Origin: an uncultured Pelagibacteraceae bacterium
GTDB lineage: Bacteria; Pseudomonadota; Alphaproteobacteria; Pelagibacterales; AG-422-B15
DNA length: 64,000 nucleotides
Reading direction: 5' to 3'
Assembly (NCBI GenBank): GCA_902624455.1
Contig: CACNXQ010000001.1
Span: 141,828-205,827 of the forward strand
The notes beneath the pieces are model-generated. The model was not told where the DNA came from, made no database searches, and saw only the letters and a list, made by a program, of their open reading frames with translations. Below, piece by piece: positions 54,429-64,000 of this stretch; the stretch's first letter is position 1; the number at the start of each line of letters is the position of its first letter. Made by a program: the position numbers and the translations under genes.

Positions 54429-56423
54429 ATGCAAAAAAAATATTATTTTGTAGACGTTCTTCTCGCTCACAACATTGATAATGATCTAACATATAAGATT
54501 TACTCTGAAAATAAACCCACGACAGGGTCAATTATAATGGCCCCACTAAAGTCAAAACACAAAATTGGAATTATTGTTGCGGTAAAAGAACAAGTTGAAA
54601 TAAGTGATTATAAAATAAAAAATATTTTAAGTCAGTCAATTGAGAAGCCATTAAATCGTAAGATCATTAAATTTTTAGAATGGGTATCAAGTTATAATTG
54701 TATAAAAAGAGGGCTTGTATTGAAGATGATACTTTCACAAGAAAAGTATTACTTTAAAAAAAATCAAATTAAAAATGAGCATATAGTAAATACTGTTGTT
54801 AAAGAAACTGTGAAATTGAGTGGTAAACAAGAAACAGTTGTAAAAAAACTATCTAAAATTTGTAAAAGTAATCAGTACACAACAACTCTTTTAGATGGCG
54901 TGCCAGGATCAGGTAAAACTGAAATTTACTTTGAAATTGTAAGAGAAAAGATTGAAGAAAATAATCAAGTATTAATAATGTTTCCTGAAGTATCTCTCTC
55001 AAATGAATTTGTGATAAGATTAGAAAAGCGGTTTGGTTTAAAACCTGAAGTATGGCATTCTAAAATTTCTCCTTCACAGAAAAAAAAGTCTTTAGATCGC
55101 ATTATTAAGGGTGAATCAAAAATTGTTATTGGTGCAAGATCGTCTCTTTTTTTACCGTTTCCTAAGTTGGGGCTAATAATAATAGATGAGGAACATGACA
55201 CTTCATTTAAACAAGAAGAACAAGGAATATATCATGCAAGAGATATGTCTGTTGTAAGGGCTACGATTGAAAAAATCCCACTCATACTTGTTAGTGCAAC
55301 ACCCTCACTTGAAAGTAAATACAATGTACTTTTGAAAAAGTATCATCGAGTAACATTGAAAGAAAAATATTTTTCTAACTTAAAATTGATAACCAAAATT
55401 ATTGATATGAGTAAAGAAAAATTAAAAAAGGATCAGTGGGTATCTAACTCACTTAAAGTAGAAATTGAGAGCGCTTTAAAAGTAAGAAAACAATCACTTC
55501 TTTTTATAAATAAGCGGGGGTATGCACCAGTTATAATATGCAAGTCTTGTGGTTATAAATTTGTATGTAAAAACTGTTCTAGTTATATGGTTGAGCATGT
55601 AAAAAAAAGAAAATTACTTTGTCATCATTGCGGTCACAATATCAATAATACGAAAATAGAATGTATCAATTGTGATAACAAAAATGAAAACTTTATTGAT
55701 TATGGTGTTGGAGTTGAAAAGGTATTTTCTGAAATATCTAAATTATTTCCTTTATCAAAAGTGTGTATTTTATCAAGTGATCACATTAAGTCACAAGAAG
55801 ACATGGCAATCAAAGTTAATGAAATACAAAAAAATAAGTATGACATTATCATAGGCACTCAAATCATAACCAAGGGGTACCATTTCCCAGATCTTGCTTG
55901 TGTTGGAATAATTGATGCAGATATGACACTTAGAGGAGGAGATATAAGAGCCTCAGAAAAAACCTACCAATTACTTTACCAAGTTGCTGGGCGAGCTGGG
56001 CGAGCTCAAACCCAAGGAAAAGTTATTATTCAAACATATAATCCAGCTAATGAGACAATTTTATCCTTCAAAAATTTAGATCGTGACCAGTTCTATGAAA
56101 ATGAAATTACATATCGAAGAGAAAACCAACTACCTCCAATTGGTAAAATGGCGTCTTTAATTATCAGTGGAAACAATGAAGTGCACGTCAGGAAGCAATG
56201 CTCATTTTTGTCTCAAACACAGCCCCACATAGAGTCATTAGAAATATATGGTCCAGCTCCAGCTCCATTATCTAGATTGAAAGGAAAGTTCAGACAGAGG
56301 TTCCTAATTCATGATAAAAAAGCAAGAAATATGCAAAAAATAGTGAATTCTTGGTTGTCTTCTAATAAACCGGTCTCAGGAGTGAATGTATTTGTGGATA
56401 TTGATCCGTATAGCTTTGTATAA
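54429..56423 (+). CDS. priA: Primosomal replication-restart helicase PriA
   Basis: Started at the ATG at 54429 the protein has 664 residues; an in-frame GTG at 54411 would add six. It reloads the replisome at stalled forks. Walker A is GVPGSGKTEIYFEIV, Walker B is IIDEEHDTSFKQEE, and the zinc-binding module is CKSCGYKFVCKNC...CHHCG...CINC. The helicase C-terminal part has GTQIITKGYHFPDL and QVAGRAGRA. It is somewhat shorter than the ~730-residue E. coli protein, mainly at the N-terminus. Confidence 0.95.
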   Translation: MQKKYYFVDVLLAHNIDNDLTYKIYSENKPTTGSIIMAPLKSKHKIGIIVAVKEQVEISDYKIKNILSQSIEKPLNRKIIKFLEWVSSYNCIKRGLVLKMILSQEKYYFKKNQIKNEHIVNTVVKETVKLSGKQETVVKKLSKICKSNQYTTTLLDGVPGSGKTEIYFEIVREKIEENNQVLIMFPEVSLSNEFVIRLEKRFGLKPEVWHSKISPSQKKKSLDRIIKGESKIVIGARSSLFLPFPKLGLIIIDEEHDTSFKQEEQGIYHARDMSVVRATIEKIPLILVSATPSLESKYNVLLKKYHRVTLKEKYFSNLKLITKIIDMSKEKLKKDQWVSNSLKVEIESALKVRKQSLLFINKRGYAPVIICKSCGYKFVCKNCSSYMVEHVKKRKLLCHHCGHNINNTKIECINCDNKNENFIDYGVGVEKVFSEISKLFPLSKVCILSSDHIKSQEDMAIKVNEIQKNKYDIIIGTQIITKGYHFPDLACVGIIDADMTLRGGDIRASEKTYQLLYQVAGRAGRAQTQGKVIIQTYNPANETILSFKNLDRDQFYENEITYRRENQLPPIGKMASLIISGNNEVHVRKQCSFLSQTQPHIESLEIYGPAPAPLSRLKGKFRQRFLIHDKKARNMQKIVNSWLSSNKPVSGVNVFVDIDPYSFV

Positions 56424-56510
56424 AACTTCAAAATGCGTCATTCCTATACTTGAAAAAATAACAAGTTAATGGTACGGAAAGAGTAACTTTTTAAGAAAAT
56501 TTCTATAAAA

Positions 56511-57071
56511 ATGTCCGATTTTAGCACACGTCAAATTGCTTCAGCCGAAAGGTATGCAAATGCCCTATTCCAACTTGCTAAAGAAGCAAAAGTTTTAGAC
56601 TCTGTTTCGGACGAGCTAAATAAAATTAAACAACTGATGGAAACAGATACTGAATTTGCTTCAGCTATAAAAAACCCATCAGTTAGCAAAAAAAATAAAA
56701 TTAATATTTTTGATATAATTTCAGAAAAACTCGAATTATCTAAACTCACTAAAAATTTTATAGGGGTTATAATAAATAAAAATAGAATAAATTATTTGTT
56801 GAATATTGCACAATCCTTTAAAAATTTAATCTCAGTTCATAAAGGTAATAGGGTTGCTAAAATTACATCTGCACAAGCATTATCGGACGAACAATTACAG
56901 GAAATTAAAACAAACCTTAATCAGAAGTTTGATTCAGATTTTAATCTTAATGTTAATGTTGATCCAAATTTAATCGGAGGATTAAAAATACAAATTGGTA
57001 GTCAAATGATCGACAGTAGTATTAAAAATCAATTACAATTACTTAAAGAAAAAATGAAAGAGGTCGCATAA
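56511..57071 (+). CDS. atpH: ATP synthase F1 subunit delta
   Basis: A 186-residue stator subunit joining F1 to subunit b. ASAERYANALFQLAKEAKVLD at the N-terminus and the C-terminal VNVDPNLIGGLKIQIGSQMIDSSIKNQL are the family signatures. It leads atpHAGDC, with the atpA start directly after its stop. The F0 genes are not in the window, as usual in alphaproteobacteria. The 87-base gap after priA may hold the promoter (TTGAAA at 56450-56455), but no convincing -10 was found. Confidence 0.95.
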   Translation: MSDFSTRQIASAERYANALFQLAKEAKVLDSVSDELNKIKQLMETDTEFASAIKNPSVSKKNKINIFDIISEKLELSKLTKNFIGVIINKNRINYLLNIAQSFKNLISVHKGNRVAKITSAQALSDEQLQEIKTNLNQKFDSDFNLNVNVDPNLIGGLKIQIGSQMIDSSIKNQLQLLKEKMKEVA

Positions 57072-58598
57072 ATGGACATTCAACCATCAGAAATATCTAA
57101 AATACTTAAAGAAGAAATCAAAAATTTTGGAACTGACTCAGAGATCACAGAAGTTGGTCAGGTCCTTTCAATTGGTGATGGAATTGCCAGAATTTACGGA
57201 TTGGATAATGTTCAAGCTGGAGAGATGGTACTTTTTGACGATGGAACAAAAGGTATGGCACTTAACTTAGAGGATGACAATGTCGGTGTTGTTTTGTTTG
57301 GAAGTGATTCAAATATTAAAGAAGGTGATACTGTAAAGAGAACAAATGCAATTGTTGATGTTCCAGTTGGAAAAGAATTGCTTGGGCGAGTGGTTGATGC
57401 ACTTGGTAATCCTATTGATGGAAAAGGAAATATTGAGTCACAAAATCGAAGCCGAATAGAAGTTAAAGCTCCTGGTATAATACCGAGACAGTCAGTTTCG
57501 GAACCTATGCAGACTGGATTGAAAGCAATCGACAGTTTGATTCCTGTAGGAAGAGGTCAAAGGGAGCTAATTATTGGAGACAGGCAAACAGGTAAAACAG
57601 CAATTGCTATTGATACAATTATTAATCAGAAAACAATAAATGAGTCTGACGATGAGTCTAAAAAACTTTATTGTATTTATGTTGGTATTGGTCAAAAAAG
57701 ATCATCAATTGCGCAAACGGTAAAAGCATTAGAGGATGCTGGAGCAATGGAATATACAACAGTAGTTGCCGCGACAGCAAGTGATGCTGCACCGTTACAA
57801 TTTCTTGCACCGTATACTGGTTGTTCTATGGGAGAGTATTTCAGAGATAATGGAATGCACGCATTGATTATTTATGATGACCTTTCTAAACAAGCTGTTG
57901 CTTATAGACAGATGTCCCTTTTACTTAGAAGACCTCCGGGACGTGAAGCTTTTCCAGGTGATGTATTTTACCTACATAGCAGACTTCTTGAGAGAGCAGC
58001 AAAGATGAATGATGAAAATGGAGGTGGATCTCTTACTGCACTACCTGTAATTGAGACACAGGCAAATGACGTGAGTGCGTTTATTCCAACCAATGTTATC
58101 TCAATCACTGATGGCCAAATATTTTTAGAAACAGAACTTTTTAACCAGGGTATTCGACCAGCCGTTAATGTTGGCTTGAGTGTGTCACGTGTTGGTTCAG
58201 CTGCACAGACTAAGGCTATGAAAAAAGTCGCAGGCTCTATTAAGCTTGAACTTGCTCAATATAGAGAAATGGCTGCCTTTGCACAATTTGGATCAGACCT
58301 CGACGCCTCAACACAAAAGCTTTTAAATCGTGGATCAAAGTTAACAGAGTTACTTAAACAAAACCAGTACTCACCAATGACCATTGCTGAACAAGTTGTT
58401 TCCATTTTTACAGGTGTTAATGGTTATTTGGACGATTTAGATGTCAGTCAAATTAGAGATTTTGAGAGAGATTTATATGATTTAATCAAATCATCTCATT
58501 CTGATCTTATTGAGTCCATTAATTCAAGTGGAAATCTTGATGACGATGTTTCTGCTAAGTTAACTTCAATTATAGAAGATTTTAAGAAAAGTAGATAA
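57072..58598 (+). CDS. atpA: ATP synthase F1 subunit alpha
   Basis: A 508-residue non-catalytic nucleotide-binding subunit. The P-loop is [13 protein letters not shown]; the arginine finger lies in the segment [22 protein letters not shown]; the N-terminal [23 protein letters not shown] is typical. Length is normal. The start immediately follows the atpH stop, and atpG follows 8 bases after it. Confidence 0.98.
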   Translation: MDIQPSEISKILKEEIKNFGTDSEITEVGQVLSIGDGIARIYGLDNVQAGEMVLFDDGTKGMALNLEDDNVGVVLFGSDSNIKEGDTVKRTNAIVDVPVGKELLGRVVDALGNPIDGKGNIESQNRSRIEVKAPGIIPRQSVSEPMQTGLKAIDSLIPVGRGQRELIIGDRQTGKTAIAIDTIINQKTINESDDESKKLYCIYVGIGQKRSSIAQTVKALEDAGAMEYTTVVAATASDAAPLQFLAPYTGCSMGEYFRDNGMHALIIYDDLSKQAVAYRQMSLLLRRPPGREAFPGDVFYLHSRLLERAAKMNDENGGGSLTALPVIETQANDVSAFIPTNVISITDGQIFLETELFNQGIRPAVNVGLSVSRVGSAAQTKAMKKVAGSIKLELAQYREMAAFAQFGSDLDASTQKLLNRGSKLTELLKQNQYSPMTIAEQVVSIFTGVNGYLDDLDVSQIRDFERDLYDLIKSSHSDLIESINSSGNLDDDVSAKLTSIIEDFKKSR

Positions 58599-58606
58599 AC
58601 AACCTT

Positions 58607-60933
<2,327 letters not shown>

Positions 60934-60951
60934 CAAAAATAGTAAAGCATT

Positions 60952-61326
60952 ATGTTCAATTTTAAAGTTGTCACACCTGAAAAAACTTATTTAGAAGGCG
61001 AAGCAAGCATGGTTGTCCTTCCTGGGATTGAAGGTGATCTAGGTATTTTGCCTGATCATTCAAATATTATAACCTCTGTAAGACCGGGATTTGTGAACAT
61101 AGACTCTACAGACAATTATCAGTTTTTTGTTGAGGAAGGTTTTATTAAATTTTCTGAAAATGAACTTCTTGTTGTTGCAGTGGGTATTGTCGATAAAGAA
61201 GAAGTAAATAATGATTTATTGAATGAAAAGATTGAACAGCTTGTAGGCCAAATCGAAGGGGCTGACGAAAAAAATAAATCTAAACTTCAAAATAAAATTG
61301 ACTGTTTAAAACTTCTACTCAATTGA
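60952..61326 (+). CDS. atpC: ATP synthase F1 subunit epsilon
   Basis: A 124-residue subunit. The N-terminal beta-sandwich has FKVVTPEKTYLEGEASMVVLPGIEGDLGILPDHSNIIT; the C-terminal helices are short and charged (EQLVGQIEGADEKNKSKLQNKI). It regulates ATP hydrolysis and links gamma to the c-ring. The 3' end overlaps the 3' end of rppH by 12 bases, so neither gene can be changed there without altering the other. Confidence 0.95.
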   Translation: MFNFKVVTPEKTYLEGEASMVVLPGIEGDLGILPDHSNIITSVRPGFVNIDSTDNYQFFVEEGFIKFSENELLVVAVGIVDKEEVNNDLLNEKIEQLVGQIEGADEKNKSKLQNKIDCLKLLLN

Positions 61327-61815
61327 TCCAAGAATATTATCAAATTCTTTAAATACAGATTTATATAACTTTGATTTAAATGGAACAATCAGTTTCAAAA
61401 TTTCATTTTTTGTAGACCATCTCCAAGTTTGAAATTCAGGTCTCTTAGTTTTTATGTTTATTTCATTATCACTTCCGTAAAAATCAATAACATACCATCG
61501 TTGCTTCTGTCCTACGTATCTTCCTCTCCATAATTTTTTTTGTAAATGCATAGGTAAGTCATAATAATGCCAATCATTTGACTCATGGGTAACTCTAAAG
61601 TTTTTTTTGATGCCTGTTTCTTCCTGCATCTCTCTCTTGGCAGCTTCGATTGCTTTTTCACCTCGGTCTATTCCACCTTGTGGCATTTGCCATGCTGCTT
61701 TATCTTTATCGAATCTTTGTCCAATAAAAATTTTCCTCTTTTTATTTAGTATGATAACTCCAACACCTCTGCGATATCGTTTTATTTTTTTGCTCTCTGA
61801 TGAAAATTTATTCAT
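61315..61815 (-). CDS. rppH: RNA pyrophosphohydrolase RppH (Nudix)
   Basis: A 166-residue Nudix hydrolase that removes 5' pyrophosphate from mRNA to start decay. The Nudix box is GGIDRGEKAIEAAKREMQEETG. RRGVGVIILNKKRKIFIGQR and AWQMPQGGID, then KLWRGRYVGQKQRWYVIDFYG, are characteristic of RppH rather than other Nudix enzymes. It is 14 bases from ctpA on the same strand. Confidence 0.93.
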   Translation of the reverse strand: MNKFSSESKKIKRYRRGVGVIILNKKRKIFIGQRFDKDKAAWQMPQGGIDRGEKAIEAAKREMQEETGIKKNFRVTHESNDWHYYDLPMHLQKKLWRGRYVGQKQRWYVIDFYGSDNEINIKTKRPEFQTWRWSTKNEILKLIVPFKSKLYKSVFKEFDNILGSIE

Positions 61816-61829
61816 CTTTAAACTTAATC

Positions 61830-62981
61830 TTATTCAATTTCATTAGACAACAAGTTTAATGCATATTCTAATTGGTTGTCTTTCGCCTCTTCTTGATTCT
61901 CATCTTCGTAAATAAACTCAACTTCTATATCCGGTGTAATACCAATTTCATGTATAGAATCTCCTGAAGGTGTAAAATATAGAGCTGTTGTCATCTTAAT
62001 AGCACTTGAGTCTTTTAACGGAAAAATAGTTTGAACTGAGCCTTTGCCATATGACTGTTCTCCAAGAATTATTGCTCTTTTATGATCTTGAAGAGCACCA
62101 GCAACAATTTCAGAAGCAGATGCGGAACCCTGATTTATAAGAATAATTATAGGTTTTCCATCAGTAATATCTCCTCTAGAAGCACTGAATCTGGAAATAT
62201 CTTTTTTATTTCGCCCCTTTATTGAAACTATTTCTCCGGTATCTAGGAAATTGTCAGTTACTTTTGCTGACTGGTCTAAAAGTCCACCAGGATTACTTCT
62301 GAGATCAAGAATGAAACCAACTAAATTTGACTCTCCAATTTCATTTGTCAAACTTTGGACTGCATTTTTAATTCCTTTATCGGCTTGTTCACTAAAAGAA
62401 ATTAATCGTATGTATCCTACATCACCCTCTCTATTAAATTTAACCGCCCTTACAGTAATGATTGCTCTTTTAATCTCTACGTTAATTGGATCTTCTTCAC
62501 CTATTCGGACGATAGTAATAATAATATTGGAACCAACTGGACCTCTTAGCATTTCAACAGCGTCTTGCAAAGATAGACCCAAAACACCGGTATTGTCTAT
62601 ATGAGTAATATAGTCTCCGGGTCTAATACCAGCTTTTGCAGCTGGAGTATCATCAATAGGTGAAATTACTTTCACATATCCATTTTCCATAGTCACTTCG
62701 ATACCTAACCCACCAAATTCACCTCTAGTCTCTTCCTGCATTTCAACATAAATTTCAGTATTCATGTATCCTGAGTGTGGATCTAAGGATTGAAGCATTC
62801 CATTGATAGCGTACTCAATGACTTCTTTATCATTAACATCCTCGACATAATTTTTTTTAATAATGTCAAAAACATCACCAAAAACATCTAATTTTTGGTA
62901 AAGGTCTTTATTACTAGCCGAAAGAAATGAAGAAGCTACCAAAGATATAAGAAAAATGAATATTATAGTTATAGGTCGCAT
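61830..62981 (-). CDS. ctpA: Carboxyl-terminal processing protease (S41 family)
   Basis: A 383-residue periplasmic protease. A signal peptide or anchor covers residues 1-22; a PDZ domain contains GGLGIEVTMENGYVKVISPIDDTPAAKAGIRPGDYI; the catalytic domain has LRSNPGGLLDQ and the serine/lysine dyad in NQGSASASEIVAGALQDHKRAIILGEQSYGKGSVQT. It trims C-termini of envelope proteins. It starts 1 base after rlmH, in a cluster order familiar from other alphaproteobacteria. Confidence 0.95.
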   Translation of the reverse strand: MRPITIIFIFLISLVASSFLSASNKDLYQKLDVFGDVFDIIKKNYVEDVNDKEVIEYAINGMLQSLDPHSGYMNTEIYVEMQEETRGEFGGLGIEVTMENGYVKVISPIDDTPAAKAGIRPGDYITHIDNTGVLGLSLQDAVEMLRGPVGSNIIITIVRIGEEDPINVEIKRAIITVRAVKFNREGDVGYIRLISFSEQADKGIKNAVQSLTNEIGESNLVGFILDLRSNPGGLLDQSAKVTDNFLDTGEIVSIKGRNKKDISRFSASRGDITDGKPIIILINQGSASASEIVAGALQDHKRAIILGEQSYGKGSVQTIFPLKDSSAIKMTTALYFTPSGDSIHEIGITPDIEVEFIYEDENQEEAKDNQLEYALNLLSNEIE

Positions 62982-62982
62982 G

Positions 62983-63423
62983 TTAATTTCTATGATATGG
63001 ATGATTAATTTTTATTGTAGCAGATCTGTATATTTGTTCTAATAAAATTATAGCTGCAAAAGAATGTGTAAAAGTCATCTTACTTAAAGATAAAATTTGA
63101 TCAGATTGATCAAGGGTCATTTCCGTCAAACCATCCGTACCGCCAATAAAAAAAACTATTTTTTTGAAATTATTATTAAAAATCAGATTAGAAAACTCTT
63201 TGCTTGTAAATGTTTTTCCCGTTTCATCCAATGAGATAAAAAAATCAGATTTTTTTTTATTTTTTATTATTTCACTAATTTTTTTGTTAGAACACTGTAC
63301 TTCTTTAAAATGATTTATAATCTTATTTTCTTTAAGAGCCTCAATTCTATTTTTATATTTTTCAAAAAGCTTTTTTTCGTGATTAAATTTAAATTTATCT
63401 TGATAAATTAAATCAATATTCAT
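62983..63423 (-). CDS. rlmH: 23S rRNA pseudouridine-1915 N3-methyltransferase RlmH
   Basis: A 146-residue SPOUT methyltransferase acting on 70S ribosomes. The knot segment is IVFFIGGTDGL, and the C-terminal MTFTHSFAAIILLEQIYRSATIKINHPYHRN is nearly diagnostic. The N-terminal half is lysine-rich and diverged, and the usual LDERGK motif appears as SLDETGKTFTS. It is 12 bases from rsfS. Confidence 0.93.
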   Translation of the reverse strand: MNIDLIYQDKFKFNHEKKLFEKYKNRIEALKENKIINHFKEVQCSNKKISEIIKNKKKSDFFISLDETGKTFTSKEFSNLIFNNNFKKIVFFIGGTDGLTEMTLDQSDQILSLSKMTFTHSFAAIILLEQIYRSATIKINHPYHRN

Positions 63424-63435
63424 TCGATTTTACTT

Positions 63436-63759
63436 TCATTGAATTTCAGCAGACCACATATTTTCTAAATTATAAAACTTTCTAATCTCATCTTTAAAAA
63501 GATGAACTATCACATCTCCACCATCAATAACGATCCAACCACTATCATTTTTACCCTCAACTGATGGTAGTGGTATGTTGAGTTTCTTTAATTTTTGATT
63601 TATTGCCTCAGAAATAGATCCTATATGCCTGTTTGATGTGCCTGTAGCAAAAATCAAGTAATCAGTAAGAGATGTTTTTTCAGAGACGTTTATTGATACT
63701 ATATCTAACGCTTTGTTATCCTCTAACTCAAATAATATTTTTTCAACGAGTTTAGTCAT
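63436..63759 (-). CDS. rsfS: Ribosome silencing factor RsfS
   Basis: A 107-residue factor that binds L14 and blocks subunit joining in stationary phase. The start at 63759 gives MTKLVEKILFELEDNKALDI; a longer frame would add an isoleucine/leucine run lying inside the upstream gene and is unlikely. LIFATGTSNRHIGSISEAI and SGWIVIDGGDVIVHLFKDEIRKFYNLENMW are typical. It overlaps the GNAT gene by 8 bases. Confidence 0.93.
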   Translation of the reverse strand: MTKLVEKILFELEDNKALDIVSINVSEKTSLTDYLIFATGTSNRHIGSISEAINQKLKKLNIPLPSVEGKNDSGWIVIDGGDVIVHLFKDEIRKFYNLENMWSAEIQ

Positions 63760-64000
63760 TAGTAACAGTAAGATAATAATTATAAAAATCTTCATCTCGC
63801 TCGTAACCTAATTTCTCATAGAGACTTTGTGCAGTAGTATTATTTTTTGCAGTTGATAATTCAATGCCAGAAATATTATTTGTTTTCGCAAATTCCAATG
63901 CTGCAGACATTAATTTTTTGCCAAATCCTTGTGTTCTATATTCAGACCTAACGTATAGATCATACAAAACTATTTTTTTAGATAATTCTAATGAGTCGAA
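63752..64000 (-). CDS. GNAT family acetyltransferase, C-terminal part (start outside window)
   Basis: The frame stays open to the window end, so only the last 82 residues are seen. LYDLYVRSEYRTQGFGKKLMSAALEFA contains the acetyl-CoA-binding R/Q-x-x-G-x-G/K loop, followed by IELSTAKNNTTAQSLYEKLGYERDEDF, the standard end of a GNAT fold. The substrate is unknown. In many alphaproteobacteria nadD precedes rsfS, so a GNAT gene here may be a local rearrangement. The 8-base overlap with rsfS implies co-translation. Confidence 0.82.
   Translation of the reverse strand, partial: FDSLELSKKIVLYDLYVRSEYRTQGFGKKLMSAALEFAKTNNISGIELSTAKNNTTAQSLYEKLGYERDEDFYNYYLTVTND

Noticed and set aside
63760..63795. Hydrophobic N-terminal extension of RsfS
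   Set aside because: RsfS is cytosolic; the Ile/Leu run is an out-of-frame reading of the GNAT gene end.

Overview
The window reads as a dense, chromosomal, AT-rich piece (about one third G+C by eye) of a small-genome alphaproteobacterium, probably a marine oligotroph of the SAR11/HIMB59/SAR116 type. Support for the class comes from a DUF2794 gene (a family I know only from alphaproteobacteria), the order mdh-sucC-sucD-sucA-sucB-lpd, atpHAGDC without the F0 genes, xerC-fsa-priA beside atpH, an IalB-like protein, and rpsP-rimM-trmD-rplS-leuCDB. Streamlining is obvious: most genes touch or overlap, and no stretch longer than about 200 bases lacks a gene. No tRNA, rRNA, insertion sequence, prophage or CRISPR array was seen. 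The exact lineage is inference.

Layout. 1-4344 (+): tail of a DUF1329 gene, an Asp-box (YCF48-like) beta-propeller protein, a short-chain dehydrogenase, a glutamine amidotransferase, YggT and folD. 4345-10524: argG and an IalB-like protein (-), a quinone oxidoreductase (+), then phhB, a Tas-type aldo-keto reductase and two tandem NAD-dependent reductase paralogues (-). 10644-17159: a BI-1 membrane protein, DUF2794, htpG with a possible heat-shock promoter, an unknown exported protein and acnA. 17219-22568: a full cytochrome c maturation operon ccmABCDEFGH, including a 54-residue ccmD that is easy to miss. 22650-26787: an acidic exported protein, a PagL-like lipid A deacylase, and on the minus strand ftsY, mtaB, a DUF393 protein and dapF. 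26845-36867 (+): ffh behind a structured leader, rpsP-rimM-trmD-rplS, leuC-leuD-leuB-asd, and a 654-residue fusion of a malyl-CoA-lyase-type enzyme with mesaconyl-CoA hydratase. 36911-50878: sdhCDAB, a lone Smr domain (-), mmsA, and mdh-sucCD-sucAB-lpd. 50875-54370 (-): a three-gene cassette (six-helix protein, sterol-desaturase-family enzyme, NTF2-like protein), xerC and a small transaldolase. 54429-61326 (+): priA and atpHAGDC. 61315-64000 (-): rppH, ctpA, rlmH, rsfS and a GNAT acetyltransferase cut by the window end.

How it works together. The centre is a respiratory carbon block: aconitase, 2-oxoglutarate dehydrogenase, succinyl-CoA synthetase, succinate dehydrogenase and malate dehydrogenase lie within one window with the F1-ATPase and the cytochrome c maturation system. 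The fused lyase/hydratase lies immediately before sdhC, and mmsA lies inside the block, so C4/C5 and propionyl-CoA-linked carbon could feed straight into the cycle.

The items most worth following up are the lyase-hydratase fusion, the hairpin leader of ffh, the long perfect hairpin in the only sizeable convergent gap (after sdhB), the sterol-desaturase cassette and the PagL-like gene.
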